A stretch of DNA of 64,000 bases, from assembly GCA_009363875.1 (NCBI GenBank), contig CM018691.1, forward strand, positions 46,063,399-46,127,398, in the 5' to 3' direction. Origin of the DNA: Mikania micrantha (lineage: Eukaryota > Streptophyta > Magnoliopsida > Asterales > Asteraceae). Within the stretch, counting starts at the first letter, position 1; every line of letters begins with the position of its first letter. Shown in pieces: positions 47,037 through 58,740 of this stretch. Under the pieces are notes generated by a model that made no database searches, was not told the DNA's origin, and was given only the letters and a program-made list of their open reading frames with translations. The translations under genes were made by a program, and so were the position numbers.

Positions 47037-47905
47037 AGTAAAGACTAATAAAGGTTGATGCTCACCAAACTTCAATTTTGTTTAAGTACCAGACACGACA
47101 AAGACAAACATCCTTCAGAAGAAAGGAGTTACTCTTCAGAAGCAGCATTGCTTCCGAAGGGTAACTCACTCCTACTGAAGGCTGTACAAGACAAAGCACT
47201 TCGGAAGGCCAACACTTAACAAAGATAAAGCTTCAGAGCTTCCGAAGACAATAAAGCTTCTGAAGAATCAAAGGCTTCCGAATATTCTCCTCTGCAACCT
47301 CCGAAGACAAAGACTTCCGAGGATAATCCTCAAACAAAGACTGTAGCTGATTTCTTTTCTAGTACAAAAGGTGCTGACAACAGACATGCTGGTCTGAGAA
47401 CAACAAAGATAACATACCGAGAGTCAGACACAACACCTTACTTCTCCTCAGCTGCATTAAATGCAAAAGATCATCCGAAGCTTTGAAGATCAACAACATT
47501 AAATGCCTTTTGTATTTAGTTAGTCTTTTAAAGTCAATGTCTATATTTGTAATGATTGTCACTAAGTGTCTTAGCCTGTTAAGACACTTTACATACTACA
47601 ATAAGCTTTACTTTATGTATTGTCTAGTATACCCAACTTGTATTCCTACGTGTATACGGTTGTAGCCTTGGCTATATAACCTCTTATTGTAATATGTTTA
47701 AGTGTGATTGTCTGCTTGTAACTTACAATACTTTGAGAGAAATATATCTTTGAGCTTGAATTTATTCTTGTATTCTTATTGTTATTAAAAGATTATTAGT
47801 TTGCCATTGAGTGGTTGAGATAACCTTCTAACAGACATTCCGCATTAGATTGCAAGAGAGAAATACTTGTGAAGTGTTGTTTAGATTAAACAACCCGATC
47901 CAACC
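47037..47905 (+). repeat. 3' LTR of the SIRE-type element (869 bp)
   Basis: Collinear with 25238-26127. The first base is changed (AG for TG) and the end reads CC for CA. The CTTCNGAAG cluster is at 47111-47340. A short deletion is seen relative to the 5' LTR near 47285. Confidence 0.85.
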
Positions 47906-48077
47906 CAAAGACCTACATAATACACTTATACATTATGCATTAAAATATTTTTAATTAAAGATAAAAATGTGGAGCAGTTAAAAAACCACTCTATGTACAA
48001 AACTTAAAGCATAATGTACAAGTGTATTATTCAGTTCTTAAGTTCTTAACATAAAAGTGGTTCTTAATAGAATGCCT

Positions 48078-48080
<3 letters not shown>
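47906..48080 (+). mobile_element. Right part of the inverted-repeat element split by the SIRE element
   Basis: It contains an internal imperfect palindrome ('tacacttatacattatgc' and its complement) and the right terminus 'ggttcttaatagaatgcctccc', matching 25194 on. Confidence 0.65.

Positions 48081-48115
<35 letters not shown>
48081..48115. repeat. (TA)n microsatellite
   Basis: TA tract between two inverted-repeat elements. Confidence 0.85.
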
Positions 48116-48117
<2 letters not shown>

Positions 48118-48370
48118 AGAGGATAAAATGTTAACTCATGTTTATTGTGTTAACCGAATAACTACATCTTATTACTTTAGGACCCACACTAAAGTAAATC
48201 TAATTGTGTATTTTTTTTCTTTTTTTAATTAATGTAGGGTCCACTTACATTAATTAAAAAACAAAAAAAAAGCATAAATCTTTAGATTTACTTTAATATG
48301 GGCCCAAAAATAATAGGATGTATTTATTCGATTATCGCAGTAACGAAGAGTTAACATTTGAACCATCGCC
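48116..48370. mobile_element. Foldback MITE (255 bp)
   Basis: The ends 'atgttaactc...ttgtgttaaccg' and 'cgcagtaacgaagagttaacat' are inverted copies. Inner arms 'actaaagtaaatct' and 'agatttacttta' continue the palindrome. Both ends sit in (TA)n. Confidence 0.65.
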
Positions 48371-48384
48371 AATATATATATATA

Positions 48385-48743
48385 GGGAGAGCTTCAAATG
48401 TTAACCCTCCCTTATATCGTTAACCCGTATTAACCCGAAACTTTTTGCCTGAATCTTTGTTTTTTTTCATGGTTTTTATTATGCATAAATAGGGGGTTTC
48501 TTTTTTGTGTTTTTGCTAATTCATCACCGTTTAGAAATTATTTACAAATGTAAGTAAATGTAATTTACTAACATTTACTAAATGTTAGTAAATTACATTT
48601 ACTTACATTTGTAAATAATTTCTAAACGGTGATGAATTAGCAAAAACACAAAAAAGAAACCCCCCTATTTATGTGTAATAAAAACCATGAAAAAAACAAA
48701 ACAAAGATTCGGACAAAAAGTGCCGGGTTAACGATTCAATCCC
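48385..48743. mobile_element. Near-perfect foldback MITE (359 bp)
   Basis: The two arms (about 48470-48570 and 48578-48680) are nearly perfect inverted copies meeting at 'aacatttactaaatgtt'. Outer parts carry 'gttaacccg'-type motifs. It is flanked by (TA)n and could form a long hairpin RNA if transcribed. Confidence 0.75.
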
Positions 48744-49501
48744 TATATATATATATCTATATATATAAATTTTAACAATTTTTTTTGTGAAACCGAGCCC
48801 AAAAGCTTTTTAATTTAAGCCTCTTTTAATTAGACACCCCACTTTTATATTTTAACACCCCAGCGGTTAGAGAATGACCGTACTAATCCATACGGCCCAT
48901 ATAGAGTACATACAAACTGGATTCAGTGAAAAATTCCTTAGGACGACCCGTACACGTCAGTACAGCAAGTACAGGCCTTGACTTATTTTTACAAGCCATT
49001 TTGGGTGTCAACCGGTGTTAGTCATTTGATACAGGCCGTACGAGTCTGTACAACCTGTCTTGAAATTATTTATTTTATTTAAATGAAATATACATATTTA
49101 AATAATTTTTAACGATGTACGCTTATTACGTGAACTTTTGAACGATATACGTATATTATGTTAATTGAACGTCATAAGTTTGTTACGTTATCATTTTGAA
49201 CGATATTATTAACTATTTACGAAATCGTTTTAATTAAAATATTTTATTTTATAATTATTTTGTTTACGTTAATTTAATTTAAACGTTATAATATTAATTA
49301 TTTACGAAATCGTCTTAATTAAAATATTTTATTTTATAATTAGTTTGTTTACATTAATTTAATTTAAACGTTATAAGTTTGTCACGTAATTATCAAATAA
49401 AAAAACACAAACAGAAATAATACAAATAAAGAAAGAAAATACATATATACACAACATGAGTTTTACATACAAGGAAACAAAATACAAAAATACAAACTAA
49501 A
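48744..49501. other. AT-rich DNA with CGTAC/GGCC motifs
   Basis: There is no gene. At 48890-49065, 'ccgtacacg', 'tacaggcc' and 'ggccgtacgagt' motifs resemble the array at 50580-50880, so this may be the other side of the same decayed retroelement. 49080-49400 is A/T-rich with an approximately 100-bp repeat ('ttacgaaatcg-tttaattaaaatatttta'). Confidence 0.4.
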
Positions 49502-50575
49502 CTACGAAGCTACGGATGGTCCAACGGATCCGTCGTCTGTGTAGACGCATAGCTCTAGCAATGGTACAAGTTGTGACCCGTCCCGTCGCGCACGATCTAA
49601 CACGACTTCGATGGTCCACTGGACCATATCCTCCACCCGATCGAGCCGTCGCTCAATGCCCTCAAGCTGTCGATCGGTGCGTGCCTCCCATGCGACCCGA
49701 CGACGAGTGTCTTGTAAAACCTCGCCAGACTGGTCCACAAGAAGGTGCAACAACGCCTCGAGTGCCTTGGTGAGGCACACCACACGGTAAACGTGTGGGG
49801 GATGTTGTGGTGGTGGGTCCTCGCGTGGTGGTGACCGAAACGGCTCCTCCCGAATCGGATCGGGCTCCAGCATTGCCTGGTCAGGCAGATCCTGAAGCAA
49901 ATGAAACATGCCTCTGCTGTGTGTGAGGTGGGTGACAAAGGCGCCTCCCCACAATGTCCCGCGCTCCTGTCGGTGGTAGAAGGAGGCGTAGTATAAGGTA
50001 AAACAACGTGCAAGGTTGCACGGCCTGTGAGTCATGAGTGAGTGAAGATAGAAAAAATACATCGTCGTCAAGATGCACCGGTGGATTTATCGAATCAGAG
50101 GATCTCTAATGGTCGATGCCCGTAATCGGTGGCCGGTAAACGGCGTGTCAGAGATCTGCGGCCACCAAGCCCTCATCACTCCGTCCTCACCCTACGTCAG
50201 CCCCTGGGTGAATGTGTCAGTCACGGTCTCCGGCTCGTAGTATATACCTAAAATCGTGACGAATCGCTCGATCTACATCTCCATGTGTTGTCTGCATAAC
50301 GAGAACTCAATGTCAGGAGGAAGCTCCACGTCCTCCTGCTCAGGAACTGCAGCCTGGTGAGCTTTGTATCGAAAGGTCGATAAAAACTACATGGTGATCA
50401 GCCTGTATATGGGCAAATCGGCTGTATCGAATAAACGAGTCCACTGCATCTGTAAGAACTCCCCAATCGATGCAACGTGGCGTCGCCACGCTCATCCGTA
50501 TAATACGACGGCACTAAATCGTTGTCGCTGTAACAAGCGCGAACTGCAGCCATTCGTGTTGCGCGAGCTGTAACG
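49502..50575 (-). pseudogene. ATHILA ORF-1-like retrotransposon protein, decayed
   Basis: The minus strand from about 50350 downward reads KAHQAAVPEQEDVELPP, FSLCRQHMEM and RFVTILGIYYEPETVT, then GVMRAWWPQISDTPFTG and STIRDPLIR. The open part 50071-49502 (189 residues) continues HRPCNLARCF and FYHRQERGTLWGGAFV. These blocks match my memory of the Arabidopsis retrotransposon ORF-1 family (PF03078), found in Athila/Tat-like elements. Stops (for example near 50260, 50195 and 50080) and a frameshift near 50500 disable it. The C-terminal half is Arg/Glu-rich and probably coiled (QLEGIERRLDRVEDMV). Confidence 0.6.
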
Positions 50576-50579
50576 CCTC

Positions 50580-50880
50580 AGCATCGAGGTCCCCGACGTT
50601 GTCGTGCAGTGGAATACTGGTCAAGACAGTCGTACTGGTCAAACGTTAAAAAAAGGTGTCCAATACGGGCCATACTAGTCAAGATGGCTCGTACTTCTGT
50701 TGGCCGTCTCAAACAAAACCAGGCCGTCTTAGTCCAAGACGGCTCGTACTGGTCAAGACGGCCTGTCTTGGCCATACCAAGCCAAAACTAGGCCATATGT
50801 CCAAGACGGCCCGTACTAGTCAAGACGGGCCCGTCTTGGCCATAGCAGGCCAAAGCCAGGTCGTGTGGCCAAAATATGTA
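50580..50880. repeat. Degenerate array of 'cgtactggtcaagacgg(cc)' motifs
   Basis: About ten imperfect units in both orientations (tactggtcaagac, gtcttggcca, ccaagacggc) lie just upstream of the ORF-1-like frame. It may be LTR or leader sequence of the same element. Confidence 0.5.
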
Positions 50881-51079
50881 CCTGGTGTCATACGGGGTAT
50901 ATAGATCAATACGAGAGAATATGTGAGTGTTTTTTTGTGTGAGAAAAGTAAAAATGAGACTGAAATTAAAATATAAGCTAGAACAGTATAGGCCGTAGTG
51001 TTCAAACTTTAATTTTTTTTACATATACACAAATAATTCATTTTTATTACATTTAATCAAAGAATTTGTTGTTTTACAT

Positions 51080-51540
51080 TTACACGTCTATGTAGTCGAC
51101 CAACTTATTTGCATCTATAAATCTTCGATATTCTTGCTGCCTGTCATGATATATGAACTTCCAGTCGAATGCGGCATCATTTCGGTAATGTTTCCATATA
51201 GGATTTACCGTTGGCATTGGATAATCTCCTTGTAATGTAACATTAATGAACTGGACGACAAGATGAACTACCAATACTACGTTATGTCGCACTAAACTAT
51301 AAGCAAATGTCCACAAAGGGAAAATGGTTCGAGCACCTCGATTGCTGAAAAGGTGAATGATTACACCAAATCTTTGAGCAATTACTAAGCCTGTGTGAGG
51401 CATAAGCATTCAATGTTCGCTAAGAGCATGTGCAATCTGTTGCCAATTTATTGTGTTGCGTAGTAAATCATAAGATCCAGGGTCGTAGGAATTAAACAAA
51501 TATTTGTCCAGATATGCGTTGAAATCCAATTTTTTCAAGA
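51080..51540 (-). pseudogene. OTU-like cysteine protease fragment, transposon-associated
   Basis: The minus-strand frame reads LDKYLFNSYDPGSY at the start, then MLMPHTGLVIAQRFGVIIH, FPLW, and ends with NPIWKHYRNDAAFDWKF. This pattern (W/M-x-M-P-x-x-G-x-x-I-A then a hydrophobic strand, then W-x-K-Y) recalls the C-terminal part of OTU-like domains carried by Mutator-like and other plant transposons. A TGA at about 51411 interrupts it. The catalytic Cys part is not visible. Assignment is from memory of the family and is tentative. Confidence 0.4.
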
Positions 51541-51638
51541 GTCATTGTCGAATAAATGCTTGTATAAGTACAAATTCTATCCATCAATTATTCTAGATTT
51601 TTAGGCGGACTATAACTAGCTTTATGATTCAAACCCTT

Positions 51639-51639
<1 letters not shown>

Positions 51640-51719
<80 letters not shown>
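51640..51719. repeat. (TA)n microsatellite
   Basis: Long TA tract with one phase change near 51687. Confidence 0.9.
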
Positions 51720-51721
<2 letters not shown>

Positions 51722-52154
51722 CCATTATAAAATGGAAACCCACTTATGTTGAAGAAACTTTAGAAACTTTGAAAAAAACAATGTAAACAAACCCAAAAAA
51801 AAATTATTTTTTTTATAGTTTTGTAACATCATTAGGGTCAATTTTATAAAAAAAATGAAAAAAGCGCCGAGCCATTTTTTTTTAAAAATAATTTGTCGAC
51901 GATGTAACAAAGACGTAACACAGTTGTACAGCTGTGTACATCGTGTTACGTCTGTGATACAGTTGTGTTACGTTTTTCTTACATCGTCGACAAATTAATA
52001 TTTTTTTTAAAATGGCTCGGCGCTTTTTTCATTTTTTTTATAAAATTGACCCAAATAATGTTACAAAACTATAAAAAAAAATTGGGTTTGTTTACATTGT
52101 TTTTTCAAAGATTCAAAGTTTTTTCTACTCAAGTGGGTTTCCAAAATATCTTTC

Positions 52155-52156
<2 letters not shown>
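51720..52156. mobile_element. Foldback MITE (437 bp)
   Basis: The arms 'ggaaacccactt...' and '...aagtgggtttcc' are inverted, and the palindrome continues inward through 'aaaaagcgccgagccatttt' and 'ttgtcgacgatgtaac' to a centre near 51925. Both ends sit in (TA)n. It encodes no protein. Confidence 0.75.

Positions 52157-52193
<37 letters not shown>
52157..52193. repeat. (TA)n microsatellite
   Basis: TA tract between the foldback element and the 1.3-kb element. Confidence 0.9.
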
Positions 52194-52196
<3 letters not shown>

Positions 52197-53481
52197 AAGG
52201 GTACAAAAAATAACCCTCATCTTTTGCTACAACTACATAACCCAATTCAACCAATCATAAATTTACACATAAGCTTTTCATTAAAATATTAAAAAGGGCA
52301 TCATAGTCATTTTACCTTTATAAGTTTTTCCCCCATCTTTTTTAAACATTAATAACTTTTTTATAATATATTATTTTTTTAAAAAAATTGCACCATTATA
52401 TTCGTCTCATTTTTCTCTTTAATTCCGTTATAGTCTCGACTAATTTTTTTCACTTTTTTTAGATGTCCAATATTTACATCATTGTAACGAGCTTAAATAT
52501 AACAAATTTAATTGAAACTTTTTTAAAAATGATAAATTACAGTGATATAATTTACATTGATGTAATTTATCGTGATGTAATTTACATTGACGTAAAATTT
52601 GGTTTCGGTTTTTTTGGTTAATTTGATTTCGGTTCGGTTTTTTCGGTTAATTCGGTTTCGGTTCGGTTTTTTTTTTGGCTTTTTGCTCATCCCTAATTTG
52701 TAACGAGCCTAAATACAACAAATAAATTTGAATTGTTTTCGAACAATGACAAATTACATCACTATAATTATCATTGTTAGAGAAAAAAAATCAAAATAAT
52801 GTGTTATATTACATCACTGTAATTTATCATTGTAATTATCATTGTTAGAGAAAAAGTAAAATAATGTGTTATATTAATTACATCACTGTAATTTATCGTT
52901 GTTAGAAAAAAATTTAAAATAATGTGTTATATTTATGCTAGGTATATCGATATTAATAATGGGCAATGAGAAAAAAATTAAAAAAAACTAGTCAACATTA
53001 TAACGGGAATTAAAGAGAAAATTACATCACTGTAAATAATGTGTTACGTCACCATTAATTATGTCATTGTAAATTACTTCATTTTGTATTACATCACTTC
53101 ATTTTGTGTTACATAACTGTAATTTACCATTGTTAGAAAAAATTTCTAATTAATTTGATATCGTTAAGCTCGTTACAATGATGTAAATACATGACATCAA
53201 AAAAATAAAAAAAAAACTAGTCGAGACTATAACGAAATTAAAGAGAAAAATGAGACGAGTATAATGGTGCAATTTTTTTAAAAAAATAATATAGTATAAA
53301 AAAGTTATGAATGTTTAAAAAAAAGGGATAAACTTTATATAAATAACAAATGTCCTAAATGCCCTTTATACTAAAGACAAAAGAATTGACACGTGGCACG
53401 ATCATATACGTTTACATTTTTCAAGTAACCATTAGATGATGGTTAATGGGTTGTAACAAAAGATGAGGGTTATCAAAAATT

Positions 53482-53488
<7 letters not shown>
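52194..53488. mobile_element. Long inverted-repeat DNA element, copy 2
   Basis: Near-identical to 20750-22021 and in the same orientation, with the same ends and the same internal CGGTTTCGGTT stretch ending 'gctcatccctaa'. It has a small extra 'gatgtaatttatcgtgatg' repeat near 52560. It again lies between (TA)n tracts. Confidence 0.78.

Positions 53489-53554
<66 letters not shown>
53489..53554. repeat. (TA)n microsatellite
   Basis: Pure TA tract. Confidence 0.9.
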
Positions 53555-53558
<4 letters not shown>

Positions 53559-54469
53559 TAGTAATTAACTCTTGAAAAGAGATGACTGGTTTATAGATCG
53601 GTGCTTGTGGGCCCCACATTGCTGGAGAGGTTACTTCTGTAAGAATGATTATTTGATTGATGTGTGTACTATGGCAATAAGGTCCCACACTCTGTACCTT
53701 CTTTGAAAATAATAAATACTTTTTATTAGTATAAGGATAGTATAGGGTCATACGGCCATATGTTTTTTCAACTGTCAGCCAAATCTGACAAATTTTGAAA
53801 AAATCTGACATTTATAAGATCCGTATAGGTCATACGACCCGTATGAAACTAGGTCGTGTTAACTAATGGTGTCCAAATAACGCTCCCCTTTTGTAAAATA
53901 CCTATTTTAATTTGATTTTTGTAGGTCTGAGTGTCTGACATTCCACAGGAAATAACTAATAGTTAATGATGAACAATTAAAAATACGTACAATTGTCCAT
54001 CTGTAAAAAAAACATGTTATTTCAAGTATATTTCAACTTGCGAAATAGATTGTCTTTTGCTATTTTTTTAAGTATCATTGCAAATTAGACTAATGGTGAA
54101 AATTTTTCTTCTTTAAAACTAAAAAGGATTTTTTGATCTAAATGTATCAAATTGATTCTTTAAATAAATGTCCGCATAACAATATTTTTACCTTCTATTA
54201 AATGCTTACCAAGTGAAATAATTTGAAGCTTAACACCAATACATAAATCATTTGCAGAAACAAATGACTCTAAACACCATAGAAGGATCGATAACCTCCA
54301 TATTAATTTTTGATTCGGCAATCCTTATATATATCTTAATGTCATTAAGCACATCAGTGAGTATGAGCTCTCTTATAGAAGATCATTAAAATGTTTTGTT
54401 CGAATAATGTTATTAGAGCTAAGGTGTTTTTTTATCCTCTTGAACACAATGATAGCAAACGATTATATA
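53555..54469. other. AT-rich intergenic DNA
   Basis: No gene or element recognised. A short 'ccgtataggtcatacgacccgtatg' palindromic stretch lies near 53820. Confidence 0.4.
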
Positions 54470-54863
54470 CACTACAACAATATCTTACTATTGCGACGAT
54501 GGCTATAGCGACGAAAAAAGACGACTTGTCGTCGCTGAAGGGTTACCCTTTTTTTTAATATTTCAGGTATTGCGACGAACAGTCGTCGCAATAGGGACAG
54601 GAAGGAAAAAATATTTTTCCCGGTTGAGCGAAAATATGTTGCGACAAACTATCGTCGCTATAGGTCAATTTTTTTTGTTTTTTCTTTAATTATCAATGCT
54701 GATAATAAATTAATAATGTTTAAAAAAGAAATTATTAAAAGCAGGTTGTGACGAGAAGTCGTCACTATAGCTTTAAGTATAATTTTTAATCACACAAAAG
54801 CCATATAAAAAGAAACGTCGTCGTTTTGATCCCCCTATAGCGACGACATGTCGTCGCTATAGG
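54470..54863 (+). mobile_element. CACTA-like left terminus with GCGACGA palindromes
   Basis: CACTACAACAA at 54470 is typical of CACTA/En-Spm ends. It is followed by subterminal GCGACGA/TCGTCGC repeats (about 54506-54860), including 'gcgacgacatgtcgtcgc'. An hAT-type element is inserted at 54864. I could not assign the other CACTA end with confidence. Confidence 0.5.
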
Positions 54864-55593
54864 TAGGGATGGCAATGGGTCGGATTTGGGACGGGTTTGA
54901 GTAATCCCAGTCCCATACCCGTTTATAAAAGTATGTCTCATACCCGTCCCAAATCCCATCGGGTATCTATCGGGTATTTGCCCGGCGGGTAACGGGTATC
55001 CCGACGGGTTTCGGGTATCCCAACGGGTTTAGCTAAATATATTCATTGAGAATAACTGGTTTAAAACACGTCTGGTATCGAGTAACTAATAATAAATTTA
55101 TTTTTTATAACCAAAAAGTATATTTTAAATATGCTAAGAACAAGCTATTAATATATCAAATATCATGAAATTTCAAAATGTTAGAAGTTTATTATCATCA
55201 TTCAAGATAATCAAAAAATAACAATTATGAACAAAATGATTCAAAAATTTTTTTGTAGTTGTCACAAAAAAACAAAGATAAGAAAAGAAACAAATTATAT
55301 GAACAATTTTTAAAGTTCAAAAAGATTAATAAAGAAACAAATTATATTAGTTCAAATGTATATAAATGGTATTTATAATCGGGTACACGGGACGGGTAAA
55401 TGGGTATATGTAATCGGGTAATCGGGCTGGGTAAACGGGTATATGAACAAATCCCAAGCCCGTCGCATACCCGCGAAAATTTTAAAAATTAATCACATAC
55501 CCAGCCCAATACCCATCGGGTTTGGTAATACCCGTCCCATATGTAATAGGTTTCGGGTAAACCCATTAGGCTCGGGTTTTTTTGCCATCCCTA
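54864..55593. mobile_element. Non-autonomous hAT element with CGGGTA arrays (730 bp, TSD GCTATAGG)
   Basis: The termini TAGGGATGGCAA / TTGCCATCCCTA are perfect inverted repeats. Identical 8-bp flanks GCTATAGG lie at 54856-54863 and 55594-55601. Both subterminal regions are filled with CGGGTA/TACCCG motifs, and the middle is AT-rich without a transposase. The 8-bp duplication is diagnostic of hAT-type integration. Confidence 0.88.
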
Positions 55594-55601
55594 GCTATAG
55601 G

Positions 55602-57202
55602 GTTAATTATAGGGTTTTCTTCACCGAACCTTCACTTTTTGCACAGACGGCCTTTTTTACTTCTAAGGGGCGATTTTCGGCGATTTTCAACATATTTGGC
55701 CGATTTCAAGGTATTTCTTTTGATATGAATCATTTGTGATGCGTATTTAACATTCAAATGTTTTTTTTCCTGCAATTTTTAGGAGTTTTTTGATATTTTT
55801 TAAAGATTAGTTTATATGTATATGCTGGTTTGTATGTGTGAAGATTGGTTGGTATTTCTTGTGCATATGCTCGTATGTATATGTGTACTTTCGTGTATAT
55901 ATGATATTTTGTATGTATATGTCATTTTGTATGTGTATGTTTGTATTGGATAGTGACTTGGTATGTATGTATGTGTAGGCTGTTTTTATTTGTATGTTTG
56001 GATATGTATCTATATGTATTTTGATAGTGATTTGGTGCGTATGTATTGGATAGTGATTTGGTATGTATGTACGTGTTTGTATGTGTATGTTTGAGTATGT
56101 ATATGTATGTGTATGTGTATGTTTGAGTATGTATATGAATGTGTAAAGTTTATGGACACTTGTAATGTTTATAAATGTAAGCTATATGTGTATGTCTATG
56201 TTTGATAGTACAATTTTGTAATGTGTATGTGTTTTTTTAAACATATAGTGTTTAATTGATTAACACTTGTAATGTGTATAAAAGTGTGTATGTGTAAAGT
56301 TTATCTACTTTTTTAGGAAGTTTTATTTTTTAATGTGATACGCTGGTCAAAGTCAAACCACATGTTCTTGACTTTATGAATTGAGATTGATTCGGGGGTC
56401 AATGGGGTGAACTTACTTAGTTCTAACGAATTAACGAAATGACTTAAATGTAGTGATTTTCAGATGAAAAGAAAGGGTGATGGTGAATGTGATCGTATGA
56501 CTTGCAAAGGATCAGATTGAACACGTTTTTTGTTGAATACCCATTTTTTGTGAACGGTTGTGAATTAAGTAGGGTGTGATTACAGTTAACATGTTTGTAA
56601 ATTGTTTTGATGACGTGTTGGGTTCTTTTGGGTTATCAAACATAATGTTTTAGTTTGAAAAATATGAGATATAATTTGAAATATTGTTTTAAAACATGTG
56701 TCACACGTGGGAGAATTTACTATTTTAATGTTTCATTATTTGGATTTTAGTTAAAAAAACTGAAATATGGTCCGACCAGTGAACCGGTTCTTGCTATGAC
56801 CCATGAACTGGCTCAAACTGTGGTTTGTTTGAAGGAGGTTCACAAGCTTATTTTGGTCTGGTCAACCCTCATGTTCCTGATTCACTGGCCGTTCAGGTCC
56901 GGTTCTTAAAACCATGGATAAAACTAATCTCATTTGTTTCTAGTTATCAAAGTAATTAAGATGTTTATGTAGATAATATTTAATCTAAAATTCCGTTAGC
57001 TAGGTTTTTTATGACTTTAATTTGTAAATTAATTGCAAAGGGTTTATGGTAAATAACAAATTCTCAAACCATATCACATTAGGACCCATTCATAATCACT
57101 ATACGGTTAATACTGAATCACTGATAGATTACGTACCACCCGTTCTAAAAAGGAACTTTTTCATTAAGAAAGCCTTCCATGCCCAGTCGAAAGTAGGATG
57201 AG
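55602..57202. other. Intergenic DNA with a TATGTGTA-rich low-complexity tract
   Basis: 55602-55760 continues the CACTA-like host sequence. 55800-56300 is a degenerate (TATG/TGTA)n tract. At 56770-56920, GAACCGGTTC-type motifs recur. No gene is seen. Confidence 0.4.
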
Positions 57203-57861
57203 TGTAATTATATCACCCCGTGTATTACACAAAATAAATATTAAATAGTTAAAATTGATAATTTTAAGATTATAAAATAATATTTTGATATAAAATGATT
57301 ATGCTAAGTATTAATAAGTACTTTAAGTAGTAAAACAATAATTAAAAAGTTTAATAACTATATAATTTGTATTCAATCTTCTTTTATAGTACAAGAAACT
57401 AAGATATTATTTTCGTAATTATCAACTTTTTTTCAACGACTAATAAATACATTAAAATGGAAAAACATGAAATGAATAAATTTAACATGTTGCAAACCAC
57501 TAGTTTTATGAAAATTTTTATGTTAGATATCTTAACAACTGTTATTTTAATTATTAAGGATTAAAAATAATAAATATTTAAAATTTATAAATTTTATTTT
57601 AAAATAAGATATAACCGAAACTTAATTACGATTATTAAGTTATAATAAATTATTTAAATAAAAAGATTTATATTTTTTACAATAAATTATATAATTTAAT
57701 TATTTAAAATCATTAAAATTAAATAAGAGAGATAATTAATAAAATATAGTTGAATGAGAGATAATGTAAAAATGAGAAGTGTCAAAAATTAATAACAAAT
57801 AAATATGAGAGTAACATGTGGCAAGTTTGTTATTACTTTATTATATAGTTTAAAGTATAGA
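57203..57861 (-). mobile_element. Probable decayed non-autonomous Helitron (minus strand)
   Basis: On the minus strand it starts TCTATACTTTAAACTATATAA after an A, a typical Helitron 5' end. It reaches a hairpin (GTGTAATACAC with flanking GGGG) at about 57215-57230. The terminal CTRR is not conserved. Confidence 0.4.
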
Positions 57862-57929
57862 TATAGATATATATTTGATTAGGTTACAAAACCAATATAT
57901 TACACATGTTAAATAAATTATACTAAGTT

Positions 57930-57962
57930 TATGTCCGCGCGCTATGCGGCGGGTTAAACTAG
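57930..57962 (+). mobile_element. Helitron 3' terminus
   Basis: 'gtccgcgcgctatgcggcgg' can form a GC hairpin and is followed, about 7 nt on, by CTAG at 57959-57962. The 5' end was not found. The 57203-57861 element may be inserted within this one. Confidence 0.45.
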
Positions 57963-58372
57963 GAAAAAAGAATACCATCCTTAAAAGTTTACAAAATGAA
58001 AACAAATCTTGTAAATAAACTCACCTTAGAGGACGAAAGGCTCGGTTAAACAATTTTTTGTGCATCTTTACTCGTAGTAGACTGGAAAATATAAAACAAG
58101 AACCAATAGATATTTGTAAGACTTAAAAGATCAATTTGATTTATTAACTAATTCCGGGATCCAATGATAACCTGGAGAGTTTGGGTTTAAAAATATGAAA
58201 TAAGCTTACTGATTAAGAATGTGTGCACATGGGAAAAGAAAAAGTCATCACCAGATTGTAAAGATGCAAAATACTAACGTTGTAAGGATTGCAGAAGAGT
58301 TGTCTTGCAAACTCTCGATTCTTTAGGCCATGTTGCACTCCAATAAAGAGTTTGTCCATCTTGTCTGATGAT

Positions 58373-58740
58373 ATAATAACCCACCTTAATTGAGGTAATC
58401 CATTAATCCTGGAAAAATTCGCCCAAATATTTGAATTTTTTTTCATGGCCTTTTTTATACGAAAATAGGGTGCTAATTCATTAAGTTTTTGCTAATTAAT
58501 CATCGTTTAGAATCTTACATCGGTGTAATTAAAGCAAAAATAAATATAACTTGCAGTGTAACGCAAACATACACTAGGTTTAATTTTAAACGCTTGTGAA
58601 TTAGCAAAAACTTAAAAAAGGAGCCCCCATATTTTTGTATAAAAAAGGCCATGAAATTTTTTTTTCTAAGATTTGAGCAAGTTTTGCCGTGGTTAATGGG
58701 TTACCTCAATTAAGGTGAGTTACCAACCACTCCTTGCCCT
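58373..58740. mobile_element. Foldback MITE
   Basis: 'ccaccttaattgaggtaat' and 'ttacctcaattaaggtgag' are the inverted arms. Inner arms around 'catggccttttttatacg' and 'gtataaaaaaggccatg' continue the palindrome. 58764-58945 is a one-armed relative ('aactcaccttaattga'). Confidence 0.7.

Larger units (their letters stand above)
25238..47905 (+). mobile_element. SIRE/Maximus-type Ty1/copia element with a nested gypsy element
   Basis: 5' LTR 25238-26127, PBS 26130, gag 26243-28026 and beyond, protease and pre-integrase region 28903-29400, RNase H tail 29402-29503, third ORF 30085-46653 (interrupted), polypurine tract 47023-47036, 3' LTR 47037-47905. Flanks CATAG (25233-25237) and CAAAG (47906-47910) are a probable target duplication with one mismatch. 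Without the nested element it is about 9.5 kb. Integrase, RT and most of RNase H are deleted. Confidence 0.85.

Noticed and set aside
53482..53811. Open frame ending in a long Tyr-Ile run
   Set aside because: It reads through a (TA)n tract, and the rest has no coding character.
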